A stretch of DNA of 64,000 nucleotides from Antitrichia curtipendula (GCA_951230915.1 OX579636.1:33663567-33727566); one strand, 5' to 3'. Positions 48,939 through 60,508 are shown, counted from the stretch's first letter. Program-made: numbers and translations. The notes: generated by a model from the letters alone, not told the origin.

Positions 48939-49686
48939 CCCCCAAAGATCCAAACAACCATTTTCTAGTCTCTATTCTTCTTTTTTGAGCTTCTTTTTCT
49001 CAAATTTTGAATTTTTTTTAAAATAAAAAACTATTCTAAAAAATAGATTGCATTATAAATCAAATGGCAGTAATTTATCAAATTTCAAGTTAAACACCGC
49101 CTTGTGGAATTTTTCAAAGGTGAATAGTGTAGTACTAATTTATTTATTTGGGGGGGGGGGGGGGTCTAGAGCATGGACTAAAGGGTGAGCCAACCAATGT
49201 GATTCTTGCACACCTCAAAAAAGACAAAGACAAGGAGTTTAAGGAAAATACAAGTGTCCCATTCTTGTTTTTTTTACAAGCACTACTTTCATTTCAATGA
49301 CCACTATGCATTGCAAGCTCTACCATGAATTAAAAAAATGCTTGGAATGTTGTGAAATTTTACATGCACATTTTCAACTCTCTTTTCTTTCACTAAGCAC
49401 AACAAAAAATCATTTAAAAATATTCTCACAAATATATCCTCCTTCAAAGGTTGCAATGTCCTGTATTTCCATTGACTCAAATAAAACTTCAAACTTCAAT
49501 ATCTCCTAAACCGTCCAATCACATAATCTGAATTTTGGATTTTTTTTTACTCTAAATGTAAACTTCAAGATCCTACGGCTCCATAATATTCAATCTCAAG
49601 AATAAATGAGTAAACAAATTGTTCAAGTTCTTGGTAGTCATTGTTTGGCCCATTTTGAAAGTACATTCCCCTTGGGTCATTAGGGA
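48939..49686 (-). mobile_element. TTAA-flanked element, minus orientation, decayed
   Basis: The right border is TTAA at 49687-49690; the left is CTAA at 48935-48938. Ends CCCCCAAAGATCC and the complement TCCCTAATGACCC. The inverse of the core motif, AAGATCCTACGGC, lies at about 49567. A G15 run (49150-49164) lies inside. Confidence 0.65.
49150..49164. repeat. G15 homopolymer
   Basis: Fifteen consecutive G bases. Length in such a run is prone to sequencing error. Confidence 0.9.
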
Positions 49687-49690
49687 TTAA

Positions 49691-50949
49691 TTGAAACTTT
49701 GACACATTGAGTGACTATCTACAATCCACTCAAAAACAAAAGACACGTACTAATCTTATTTTTTGCAGTGTTACAAATTGACTCACATTTTTACCCATTG
49801 TTCTTGACATTAAGAATATCAATAATTTGATTGTAAAATATTGTGGTGTTTTGAAGCCAAAAACGACTTCAAAATAATTATATTAAAAGCAAAGCTAAAA
49901 TCTTCATCTACATTTATTCTAAAACAAATCTAATTGTAGGCCCCTTTGGTAATTAAGTATGATTTGCCTAGATTCCTCTATAATTTTTGTCTTTTATTGT
50001 ACTTATGAAGCACTTTATTTTCTTTGTCAAATGTCTAAATTTGAGTTTTTTGGTACCTATTTGAAGAACTTTGGGATGTGCTTTGAATGATAGAAGTTTT
50101 AATCTATAATTATAAATGAGTGAAAAGTTAGAGGTTTGTTTAGAAGAGTAGTTGAAAAAGTGCATTGAATTTTTTCTAATAAAATAAATTTGTGGTCTTG
50201 GGAGACTTTCCAAAGTACAAGTCTCTAATGGGTCATTGTTAGCGGTATGTGGATGGACTATTGAGTGATATTTTGCTCAAAAGCAATACAATTTTTTTGG
50301 AGGGGAAACTAGGTGATATATTCCCCCATTTTCAATGAATGAAATCTTTGACCTAAAGATAATATCTCTCTTTTTTGGATGAATGTATATTATTTTGAGT
50401 GAATATATATGTAACATAGATTTCTTTTTATGTTGCCCAAAATAAATGAAAAAATAATCCTTGGGGTTACTTTACAATTCTAGAGTCACAAAGACAAGTC
50501 TTACTGACCCAACTTAGCGGTTAAAGGACATTCTAGGTCAAACTTCATTATTTTTCTATATTAATAATTTTTTTTCAAAAACTTGGTAATTTTTTTAAGT
50601 AATAATATATAATCATTTTTTAAATAATTAATAATAATCAAATGATTTATTTTATGATTTAAAAAATAAAATTTTAACACGAATTATAATGATTACAAAA
50701 TTGCTTAAAATAGTATAATTGTTTGGTAAAATTGGAGATGATAGTGATGAAAACTACAATATAATTGGTGTATTCTTTGATCTCACACTAAGTGAGAAAT
50801 TTAATATAAAAGCTCAAAAGTGGTGTATTTTAAGCTTTCAAGAGCTACATTTAAAAGTGTTACCAAAATTACAATTTTAACACTTTTAAAAAAATAAAAA
50901 ATAAAAAATAAAATTGATTGTTGAAATTCCATTTTCTTATAAACTAAGC
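49691..50949. other. AT-rich spacer, no gene seen
   Basis: Nothing supported. Confidence 0.5.
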
Positions 50950-51088
50950 AAAGTAGTCTGCTCTAAAAGCGGTCATTTTAAGCCTACCCAACTCATCATT
51001 GACAGTAGTAAATATTTCAAGCAAAGTGTCAGTCCTTTCTAGATAGGGGTTGCATTTAGAACATGGACACTTTTAGAGCAGACTACCT
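50950..51088. mobile_element. family E MITE copy 1, about 140 bp
   Basis: AAGTAGTCTGCTCTAAAAGC and the complement AGGTAGTCTGCTCTAAAAGT form the ends. The interior 'catcattgacagtagtaaat' recurs in copies 2 and 3. The border TAs are decayed. Confidence 0.75.
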
Positions 51089-51375
51089 CATGTCGGAAAT
51101 TAAATTTTGTCCCTAAAACCATGCCCTTGGGCAGGTTTGTCTTTCAAGGGTTGAGTAAATTACATATGTAAGTGAACTATTGATGACGAGAACAAGCAGA
51201 ACAGTTGGCACGATGTGTGCATTGGAAGTTTGGGAACCAAGTACACTGTCATGCCAATGAGATATTTTTTCAAGCAATCTAGAGACCCAAGACAGGCTTG
51301 GCATTGTCAGATATGAACTTGCAGAAATTAGAGCCATTACTGTAGTAAGTGTTCCCTGCTCAATTACGTTCCCTA

Positions 51376-51789
51376 AGGTACGAGGCTTGAGAACCGCTCA
51401 AGTAAGGGCTGGTCCGCTTTTTTCATGTAGTTACTTCCTTCTGTGGGAATATTTTTAGCTCATTTTTCAGACAAAGAAAAATAGATGCGGAATGTAACAC
51501 AAGTGGTTTCATATTTTTTGAACCATTATTGAATTACTTATTAATTTTCAAACAAGTTGTATTGTAGGCACCTATTTATGATCGTAAGTCTTTCATAAAT
51601 TGTTCACTTGCAACTTGTAAAGAGAAATGGGGAAGTAAGGAAAATGATTGGCTCTTGTAATAGATAGTTCTTTTTTTGCTCGATCCATTCAATGACTATT
51701 GAGGTCAATTTATGACCATCTCATGTCCATTTTAGAACTAATTATTGGAGCAATTCTAGATGCCCGAGCAGATTTTGAGCATCCTACCT
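51376..51789 (-). mobile_element. TA-flanked MITE, family A copy 3
   Basis: TA lies at 51374-51375 and 51790-51791. Ends AGGTACGAGGCTTGAG and the complement AGGTAGGATGCTCAAA. At 414 bp the interior is the inverse of 454-863 (410 bp). Confidence 0.8.
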
Positions 51790-51861
51790 TACATACATTT
51801 GTTTAAGAGTTTTGGACTAAAATTTTGCATGTGTACTGATAGACATGAGATGCTTTCAGAA

Positions 51862-51999
51862 ATAGCGACTTAATCTTTAAGTGACCATTTAAGCCTACCT
51901 ATGTCATCATTGACAATAATAGATATTTCAAGCAACATATCACTCGTTACGAAACATGGATCGCATATAGAAGATAATTGCTTTTAGAGCAGACTACCA
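51862..51999. mobile_element. family E MITE copy 2, decayed
   Basis: The interior 'catcattgacaataatagat' and right end GCTTTTAGAGCAGACTACC match copy 1. The left end is diverged. Confidence 0.65.
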
Positions 52000-52005
52000 T
52001 AAAGG

Positions 52006-53230
52006 ACCTAGTCTCTGTACGTGATCCATGGATTAATCCTTAATTAAATGACATTTCATGAATAGGCTTGGTCAAACTTCATTATATTTCTACAATAAAT
52101 ACAAATTTCAAAATTTTGATTGTTTTTCATGTAGCAATTTATGTCTAAAATTTTAATCTAATTTTTTTATAATTATAAAAATCAAATCAAATTTATATGA
52201 TTTAAAAAAAAAAAAACTTTGTAAGAATCATAGTAAATACAAATTCTTCCAAAAGTATAAAATTTTCAAAAAAAATTGAAAAATAATAGTAAAAACATCA
52301 TTGTGTAATTGGTGTACTCCTTGAGCTCACACCGGGATAAAAAAAGTTCAAAAGTGATGTATATTAAGCTTTCAAGATGCTATCTTCAAAGTGCAACAAA
52401 AATTACAATGAAATTTTTTTAGGGAAAAATTATAATGGAATAAAAAATAGATTATTGGGACAAAATATTCTTAGTTAAGATTCAAAACATTTAAAATTAA
52501 GAACTATGTGAGAATTTAGGTTTTAACTTTCAAAATGCCAATGGAATTTGCAATCTCTTTTGGAGGTTAAGCATCTTTTTTTCTTTTGAAAAATCAATAA
52601 TACAATAGTGAGCAAATATTCAATATTATCCACTTGTTTAATAATGTTCTCAATACCTGATATAGTTTCAGATTTCAATGCATCATTCCATGAAACTCCC
52701 CCCATAATTGAATGAAAAAATATTTTTTTCCATCCCTCTTGAAATCATGCAAAGGACACTACATATCCTCAATGTAGTTCTAGATAAGTACATCCTAAAC
52801 CAACAAATTGCAAAAATTACCACTATATATCTAAATCCTACATTTATGCACATCAAATGTACAACAAAAATACATAATATTTGTCTTAGATGCACTGTTG
52901 GTTTGGATATGCATACCTTAAGCTAGGATGATCGCGTTGGTCACTGTGGAAATCATTTTTTTTCTTGGATAATGTAATCATTTGCTTAAGAAAACCCAAG
53001 AACATTCATTGGAGGTCCAACTATAGAATACTATATAAGACCTCCCCTTTTCACATAAAATTCCAAGGATGAACATTTGCACTTTCAAAGATGTCTTCTA
53101 TAGAAGTGAATTCTTTGTCATCCATTAGATACTTTAAGGCAGTTTGCCATGTCGTTACAGGGTTAAGCTTTCTACTATAACAAACATTAATTTCACTACA
53201 TTGAGAGGGCTCTCCAAGTCTTGACACCTT
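52006..53230. other. AT-rich spacer, no gene seen
   Basis: Nothing supported. Short ORFs around 52683-52926 overlap on both strands. Confidence 0.5.
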
Positions 53231-53232
53231 TA

Positions 53233-53370
53233 AGGTAGTCTACTTTTAAAGCGATACATTTGTGCCTACCTAACTTATCATTGACAATAATAGATATTTC
53301 TTGTAGTGAATCAATCATTCCTAGATTAGGATTGCATTTAGAACATGGTTGCTTTAAGAGTAGACTACCT
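53233..53370. mobile_element. family E MITE copy 3, TA duplication intact
   Basis: TA lies at 53231-53232 and 53371-53372. Ends AGGTAGTCTACTTTTAAAGC and the complement AGGTAGTCTACTCTTAAAGC. Length is 138 bp. Confidence 0.8.
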
Positions 53371-53372
53371 TA

Positions 53373-54590
53373 TTATAAATTTTCCTAAACCTTATATATA
53401 TTGTAGGAAGGTAAGGTCACCATGTCTAGAAGGTAGTAAAAATTACAGTCATTGCCAACATGCCAAGTGAATATGCTATTGGCTTTCCTCCCAATAATCT
53501 AACGAAATATTTGCAAACAACGTCAATGATTAATATTGTACATTCATGTTAGACTTGGCACCTCAATGTCGAAATAATTTAATTTTGGCATTTGAACAAT
53601 TTGGCAACTTGATCCAATTTTCTTGTCTTTTGGCATGTTGCTCTTTCTAATATGCAAATATATGCAAAAGTATGCAAAATTAATCCTTATCTTTTGGCAT
53701 ATTGCATTAGAATAATTTTTGAATGTTCAAAATTTTCACTAATGAAATTTTCTCAGATTTTCAGATATAGTTGAATAATTTTTCAAAGTTTAGACATGCT
53801 CCAATTCTATCCCTAAATTATTTACAAAACTCACCTACACGTAAGACATCTGTCATTCTGTCCTCCATTGTTACCTTGAAGGGAGCAAGGTAACTACACC
53901 TAAAATCGCACAAATAAGCAATTCAAAATCGCTCCCATTGTTATATTTTAAAACTTTTTGTGGGGTCCTATTGCTTTCAGTTGGGATCAAGCTGTTAACT
54001 ACACAGAAACCTCTTTTATATCACCAGGTTGAGACTATAACAATTCAGATCACATAATTAATATATTCAAAACTGGGCATTGATATGTGGACATTGTTCA
54101 ATCAAGGCACATATTATGTCAACCACATGAACATATCTTGGGGATCATGTATTAACATGCAATGTGGAACATGTTCACATGATCCCCACTTGTGAATGCA
54201 TTATGAGGAGAAATATTATTAACATGGGATCAAGAAGAAGTTTATGGGTGTGGTCTTTAGATTTTAAAGTGCCTATGGATATGTTTTACATTATGGGTGA
54301 ACAAAAGAAAGAATAAGAATAAGAAAAATGAATTAATTTCCACAGGGAAAGAAGAATTAAAAACAAAACAAAGCTATGCACATGATGCTCTTCTTCAATT
54401 TGATGATGAAGATCCGTAACTTAGTTTGTATGGAGGGTTGAAAATCCATTGAACCACAATCCGGTGAAAAGAGGCTGGTTGAGTTGTGTGTGTTCATACC
54501 ACCACCCCTCACTGTGCTAAAAAATGAGAGCCGTCGATTAAAAAAAAAAAATTCCCCTCCCGCCTCCCACACCGTTGATCTTAAAAAATT
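53373..54590. other. AT-rich spacer, no gene seen
   Basis: Nothing supported. Confidence 0.5.
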
Positions 54591-54597
54591 TAAAAGT

Positions 54598-54735
54598 ACA
54601 GATACGGATATTGACATGGATACGGATACTAATATGAATACTGATATGAATACAGGATACAATATGGGATACATGATATGATATATATTATACAGATTCG
54701 GATACGGATACATACAAATATATGGATATGAAATA
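54598..54735. repeat. GATACGGATAT-type simple repeat
   Basis: A degenerate array of GATACG, GATAT and AATATG hexamers. ORFs across it (minus 54357-54758) are by-products of the repeat. Confidence 0.75.
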
Positions 54736-54825
54736 CCATGGAATTTGTCCCATATCAATTGTCACCCCACCTTCCCCTGAAATTTATAAAGTGGGTGGGG
54801 GGTGGGGGTTGAAAACTTAAAACTC

Positions 54826-54906
54826 AAATTAATTAATAATTAAATTAATAATTAATTAAAATTTAATTAATTATTAATTTATTAATTAAATTAAAATTTA
54901 ATTAAT
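54826..54906. repeat. TTAATTAAT-rich self-complementary tract
   Basis: About 80 bp built almost only of AATTAATT and TTAATTAAA units, able to fold as an imperfect palindrome. Confidence 0.8.
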
Positions 54907-54954
54907 TGAGCTCAGCAGGGGGGATTGGAAAAAAAAATCGATTCTTTTTTTCTT

Positions 54955-54999
54955 CTTGAGTGCATTGTGACATCTGTGTCACAACAATGCACTCAAAAG
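54955..54999. repeat. short perfect-armed hairpin
   Basis: TTGAGTGCATTG and its complement CAATGCACTCAA are separated by TGACA..TGTCA, giving a second inner stem. No terminal duplication was recognised. It is too small and unsupported to call a microRNA. Confidence 0.6.
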
Positions 55000-57500
55000 T
55001 ACCAGCCAGACAGCATCATCATTCATCCCATGTTGGATGGGAGACCTGTAGATTAGAGGGCCCTTTCTCTCTTTGTGCCCAAAATGATATTTCTAATAGA
55101 AAAAGAAAAAGAAAAAATGAATACCCAATCTAACATGGCTAGGAAACAGCCACATCATATTCACATTTTTTTTTAAATAATTTATTCAATTTTTAAATTT
55201 ATTATTCAATTTTTTTAATTCAATAGATTTTTAGGAATAGTAATTCATAGCCTGATTCCGGCCAGAAATCTCCCCTACTGCTTTTAGAGGTGGGACTTTC
55301 AATATTCATTAGACAACACAAATGGTGAGGAATTAAGAAGTAAGTGTAGGTTTGTTTGAAAAGATCTTGAATTTTTTGTCGCTATTTAGTGAAGAAAATT
55401 TCAATATAATAAAAATTTGTAGGTTTCAGTGAGGATTATGACTTTGGCAATACATTGCATATTTTTGCTTTAAAGGCTCATTTGTGCAAAAACAATGACG
55501 AGTTAGGACATATGCTTGGACTTTTCAAAATACTCTTTTAAGGACTTACTTGCTCAATTTGATGAAGATGAAGATGAAGAATAGTTAATAATTTATATGG
55601 ATGAAAATTAGCTTGTAACATTATAAAGACACCAAGATTTTGAAGTCACTTTCAAGATTGTCTTTTTTACATCAAGTATAGGTCTCAAGACTTTTAAAGT
55701 CCTACAATTGCTAACTCTATGAAATGACAACTCTATATTATGACTACAATCATGGAGAATGAGTTAGTCATAATAAAAAAGTTAAAGTGTATATAGATTA
55801 TAGAGTCAATTTTAGCACTTATAAACTAACTAGAGGTGCATTAATTGATTCTCTATATAGATAGAGACATATACTTGATCATCATTTGCATAATTGAAGG
55901 TATACCAGTAAGTAAATAGAGTCCTATACTTGCATTAATGTATTTCTAAGTGGACCATCATTTGCATATTTGAATGTGAAAAATGTGGATGTAGGGAGCC
56001 TTCCCATTGACAAAAATTATAATATATCAAAGTTAGATATTAGCTAGTAAATAAACAATCACAATGATGACATATCAAATTCCCTTCGTCAATAACTTAG
56101 TGATGATTTTGAAATATTTCACTCCTTTGTTCAAACCCAAATAAAAATCAACTTGAAGTTTAAACACAATTTCATATTCATCTTGCAATAGATTTGTTAG
56201 AAGTCCACACCTATATTCTAAAAGCATGAATAACTCAAAATTTATGAGGAATTGAATCTACCCCTAAACATCTAGAGTCTTCTATAAAATTGTCGATTTG
56301 AGGAAAAATCATCATAAAGTACTTTTTGGAAGCAAATTTTGAAATTAATGAACAAATGAAAGATGTACACTTTGAGTTTTAGATTCCATCCATACGGTTA
56401 GATTCACCAATTCTATCACCAATATTTTTCTATAAAATTTTAAAAAGAAAAATTTGAAATTCTTTTGAAATTCAATTATGAGCAAAATATTGTCATTTTT
56501 TGAGTAAAATTTGTTGGAATGGATTTGAAATGAGGTTCTCTTAATATGGTGATTTTTAGAAAATTTTCTATTCTTTAAATCTATGACCTCATTTTTGCAA
56601 ATCCTATTTTGAATTAGAGTCAATGCAATTTGGCCTTGGTCAACCACTTGATACACTTCCAAATTTTGTAATTTTAGAAACATATGTACTATAGTGACCA
56701 AATCCAACCATTAGATAGGACAACAACTTGATAAAGTATCTCCACAAATTGGGATGGCTTTCATCCCAACAATATTGAGTAAGAAAAGTGATTTTCAATC
56801 TATTCGTCATTCAAAAATTGGTCGTTGAAGCAGTCCAAGGTTAAACCCTCACCGCCCTGGATATCTCAGAATACACTAAAAAGGGGACATATTTCGTCAC
56901 CTTGGGCATTTAAGGATTAAACCTCTGTCATGCCTTCATCCACATTTTGTGTTCTAAAAACATGAATAACCTAAAATTTGTGAGGAAATGACTTTTGTAG
57001 ATTGGATTAAACCTTTGTCATTACTTCATGTATCTTGTACAATAAAAATCATTCCTTTCAAAAACATCCTAATTCCTACAAAAAAAACAAAAGGATAGAG
57101 AAAAAACCTATGAAATCTATGGATTTAAAGTAGATAGCACATCCATTCAATAATTGTCTTTTCTTCATCTCCTTCATCTATTTTCTTGCATGTAAGTTTA
57201 CGCGTGACTTTTGTAGAGAAAAAATTCCCAAAGATTTTTCCAAACATAGTGAATTCTCTACAAATTTATAATTACGGGCTACGATGGCAATCGAGAAGAT
57301 TCGTCTGTCTGCTCAGTGTTCACGGCATTGGTTCCTTACCTTGCTTGCCGGAAAAATTCTTTGCCGTCAACCCGAGGTGATCTTGCTGCAAGCTACCACC
57401 GATTGAAATGATCAGTCATAGAAGCCAATTCATTCATTCTTACAATTGATAGGAAGTACATGGATATGAACTGAGTCTTTCATGGTTCTGACACAGGTTT
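55000..57500. other. AT-rich spacer, no gene assigned
   Basis: No gene is supported up to about 57280. A possible small TTAA-bordered unit lies at 56841-56920 (ends ACCCTCACCGCCC and complement TCCTTAAATGCCC), too weak to call. From about 57285 the composition becomes genic. A minus-strand open segment ending near a GGTAAGG donor at about 57345 could be an exon or an untranslated region, but no partner exon was found. Confidence 0.4.
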
Positions 57501-57513
57501 ATTAACAGTCTCC

Positions 57514-57990
57514 TTAATCTTGATCTCGAAAATAGATAAAATTTACTGTTCCAATTGCACTAGTGCCTGCTGTTCCAAAACTGGGATCGGCAGCATCTGT
57601 GCAAAAGAAAACAAATGATGTGAAGATTAGTTGTATTAATGGGACTCAATTTGGGTTTACTCATTAAGTGTCAACATACTCTGATCCGGATCAGGGCCTA
57701 CAGACATCCTTCCCTTACTTGCTCCGAGAGTCAAGTCGAACACGAGACGAGACTTCGGTCGAGCTATTTCTGCTGTAGACAACCCACCCTCATTCACCAA
57801 AGTAGAAAGCCAATCCAGGAACAAATCAGGAGTGCTGATGATCTTCATGTACAACAACTACTGAAGTATGCACTATGGGTTCTTCTACAAGCAGCAACCT
57901 GTCAGGCACACGAAAGCTATCATACACGAGGTCCAATAAAAATAGAATCGTCACTCAGGAGGATGTGCTGCTGGATACAACACTGTAGGT
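57514..57990 (-). pseudogene. 3' end of an unrecognised gene, apparently frameshifted
   Basis: Two segments look coding on the minus strand. A terminal exon, 57596-57514, follows a good acceptor (TTTTGCACAG) and ends in TAA. The preceding one ends at 57680 with donor GTATGT. Joined, they read in frame through GRMSVGPDPDQ into NAADPSFGTAGTSAIGTVNF and stop at FRDQD, with an intron of 83 bp. Further upstream the coding look continues (for example DSFRVPDRLLLVEEPIVHTS near 57930-57870) but in a different frame. There is no room for an intron between the frames, so there is at least one frameshift near 57835 and probably another near 57930. The coding signal stops at the telomere-like repeats at 58004. 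I do not recognise the family. It could be a truncated pseudogene or a real gene spoiled by sequencing indels. Confidence 0.45.
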
Positions 57991-58003
57991 AGCAAACTGG
58001 TTA

Positions 58004-58057
58004 AATCCTAAAACCCTAAACCCTAAAACCCTCTAACCCCCCTAAACCCTAAAACCC
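58004..58057. repeat. interstitial telomere-like repeats (CCCTAAA type)
   Basis: Six or so degenerate CCCTAAA/CCCTAAAA units. This is the plant telomere repeat type; short copies also occur as telo-box elements in plant promoters. It abuts the broken coding segment on its left. Confidence 0.8.
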
Positions 58058-58771
58058 AAATGACTCTTCACGTATAAGACGAACAATGTTCTGAACGAAA
58101 ATGCTTACTACATGGGACCGATGACACTCTAGTCCCCTCAAATCATTTCATTAACTTAAGTCTTCGTCCGTCAGCCGTCCCCTCTCAACTTCCTTCTTGC
58201 CCCTTCTGCTTGTGTTCGCCGATAGTGCTTTTGCAAAATCCAATGCCTGCAGTCAACCTAAAACTTAACCCTCTCAGGTGCTGCAATCATTCATCAAGTC
58301 GACAGCAAACCAAGTTGGCATTAATCGCACATTCGGTGGTCGCTGTACCAGCTCCAAGTTCAGCAAAGTAGCCACATTAAAAAACAACCAAAAATAAAGA
58401 ACGGTTTCCAAGTAAGCTATTGTTGTTTTTCCAGAAATAAATTGAAGGCCTGAAGCCTACATTAACACTGGTCGACACGTTAGTAACAAAACTTCGACAG
58501 GATGCCAAGTCATGCTTCAAATACTAATTCTCTGCTGAAATCAGTTGATTCTACAATAATTGCCGCCAATCCTTCAGGGCAAGATAGAAAAGTCTTCATG
58601 AAAAAAAATCTTGAAGGGGACTAGTTCCTAGAATCATGGTACAAGTTGACCAAAGTCCCTGAGGATTACTCATAACTATTACTCATGCTTGGATGCATCC
58701 TAAAGCAGTCGAGTGTGCAAAATCGTTATAGATTTCACCTAAACAGATTCATGACCCGACTTTCTTTACAG
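58058..58771. other. spacer and 3' flank of the transporter gene
   Basis: Composition is mixed and there is no ORF of note. The part next to 58772 is the likely 3' untranslated region of the minus-strand transporter gene. Confidence 0.4.
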
Positions 58772-60508
58772 CTACAAGGAAGTGCTGCAATAAGGCGTAT
58801 GCAGGCAGACAAGCCGTGTGGTGATTAAACACATTACTGTCAACATTATACCCATTGACATGCCGAAATATGTGGTCTTCGGCTCAACCCCCCTCGGAGC
58901 TCGCCGGCCTCTCAGCACACGGGACCATGGGAAAACGCTACCAGCTGCCAGGACAATCCCATATTCAAGCCCGCTTGGACCGAATCCAGTCAGTGCTGCG
59001 CAGAATGCTCCAATGGGACCTGCCAAACAAGTGAGGGTCGCTGCTAAAGCGGAGCCCTTTTTGCTACCCGTAGCTCCATACACCACGCTCCCCACACCAA
59101 CTCCACGCGGTAGGCCGTGAAGTGCCACAGGAAACAGTAAGTACCGGTTGTACCCACTCGTTGCGGCAACACCCATAGCCAATCCCTCGACCAAAGAGTA
59201 AAACCAAATCATAAAGGCAGCAAAGCAAGCCCTCCTTGCCATAGGGCTCATCACAGAACCAGGTAGAAAAATCTCTCCCTTTGACTTGGATTTAGATTCG
59301 ACATAGTTTCGAAGCAGAAAGTGCAAAAACGCCCCTGCACAAAAAAGGAGGAAAATCTGAAAGATATTCATCTTCCCATCCAGCAGCATTTGTAAAGGTT
59401 TCCACGTGGCTACTACTAAGGCAACCCCTTCTCCAATTCCAGTAGCCATAGCCACTGGCAGCTTGACGGCGCTCACTAGCAGCATGTGGATCACAGCCCC
59501 GACTAAGGGGCCTAATCCAAAGCTAAGGAAAGCCAAGAACATATCCGGTTGGGCTCCTTCGCTCCCTTCCAGCAACGCACTGAGAGCCTCCATGAACGTC
59601 ACGGCAAGAGTGGCAGCGGTGGCGACCTCGGATTTTCCTGCGTCTTTGAAACTGTCGGGCATCACTTCGGCCATGACCATCCAGATCATGCAGCCCCCTG
59701 CAAAGCCCATGCAGAAGGGCAGAAACTTCTGGAAGGCTTCAGCACATAAGAATGCAGGAACGGCAACCAGAGGCTGGGGTAACGAAGTAAAGATGCTCCA
59801 CAACATGGACTGCTTGGGTGACAAGCCCTGAGACGAGAGCAGCAAGCTCACTGCCAACCCCTCCGGAATGTTATGGACCGCAATGGCGATGGTGACCATT
59901 AAGCCCTGAGATAGCCCCTTCGAACCTGCAAACGAGACCCCGACTCCTGATCCTTCACCAAAGGAATGCAAGGTCATGATGGAGACCACCAAAATCATCT
60001 TCGGCACATCCGCCCCCTTGACATCCAGCATGCTCACTTCGCCGAAATTCTGATGCACAATTCGCTGACTGAGGAGGATGAACAAACCACCGGATAAAAT
60101 CCCAATCACCACCCAGCTGCCCCCGCCATACTTTTGCCCCTCTTGAATGAGATCAAAGCTGGCTGCCAGCATCACGCCAGACGCCACCCCGTTGCAAATG
60201 CCACCCCACCGAGGCTCCAGCTGCACGAAGAAGAACGGCACTGCACCCAGCCCAGTTGCAACTGCCATGGCCAGAGTCAGCCATGCCACTGTTGAAACGG
60301 GCACCTTTGCACCTGGAACAACAACAAACTGATCTCCCACGTCCATTTTTTTGTTCTGGATGACTTCCGTTTCCTTCTCAACACCATTTTCTCGGTAGGC
60401 CTCCACTGGAGAGATCAACAAGAGAGCTAGAACAACAACAAGAACTTGCACGGCCAGGTATACAAAGCTAGGGCTCCGCCACATACTAGGGCTCTCCATC
60501 GTCACCAT
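58772..60508 (-). CDS. ZIP-family metal (zinc) transporter, At3g08650 type
   Basis: An intact intronless ORF of 578 residues. Proteins of this group are predicted multi-pass membrane carriers moving zinc or related divalent metals into the cytosol; the exact membrane and substrate are not shown here. A hydrophobic N-terminal segment (about 15-35) looks like a signal peptide or anchor, followed by a soluble stretch and then many membrane spans from about 70 onward. The ZIP signature is clear: HSFGEGSG at 181-188 and HNIPEG at 212-217, the paired metal-binding helices. The protein is much longer than classic ZIPs (about 300-400 residues) because a second membrane half follows, with a weaker echo of the signature (YSLVEGLAMG at 437-446 and ALHGLPRG at 462-469). 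The first ATG of the open frame is used. The frame is open about 80 nt further upstream to a plausible acceptor (CTCAG) at 60577, so a 5'-leader intron is likely. Confidence 0.9.
   Translation of the reverse strand: MVTMESPSMWRSPSFVYLAVQVLVVVLALLLISPVEAYRENGVEKETEVIQNKKMDVGDQFVVVPGAKVPVSTVAWLTLAMAVATGLGAVPFFFVQLEPRWGGICNGVASGVMLAASFDLIQEGQKYGGGSWVVIGILSGGLFILLSQRIVHQNFGEVSMLDVKGADVPKMILVVSIMTLHSFGEGSGVGVSFAGSKGLSQGLMVTIAIAVHNIPEGLAVSLLLSSQGLSPKQSMLWSIFTSLPQPLVAVPAFLCAEAFQKFLPFCMGFAGGCMIWMVMAEVMPDSFKDAGKSEVATAATLAVTFMEALSALLEGSEGAQPDMFLAFLSFGLGPLVGAVIHMLLVSAVKLPVAMATGIGEGVALVVATWKPLQMLLDGKMNIFQIFLLFCAGAFLHFLLRNYVESKSKSKGEIFLPGSVMSPMARRACFAAFMIWFYSLVEGLAMGVAATSGYNRYLLFPVALHGLPRGVGVGSVVYGATGSKKGSALAATLTCLAGPIGAFCAALTGFGPSGLEYGIVLAAGSVFPWSRVLRGRRAPRGVEPKTTYFGMSMGIMLTVMCLITTRLVCLHTPYCSTSL

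Noticed and set aside
54357..54758. 133-codon minus ORF rich in Tyr/Ser/Val repeats
   Set aside because: It spans a GATACGGATAT simple repeat; the translated repeat explains the ORF.
54955..54999. microRNA precursor
   Set aside because: The hairpin is under 50 bp with no evidence of expression or a conserved mature sequence.
55012..55070. GTTGGATGGGAGACCTG resembles the 3' part of a 5S rRNA gene
   Set aside because: Only a short stretch matches. The rest of the 5S gene, including the A-box and the 5' half, is absent.
59406..59831. 141-codon plus-strand ORF within the transporter gene
   Set aside because: It is a shadow of the minus-strand ZIP gene, which carries the recognisable motifs.
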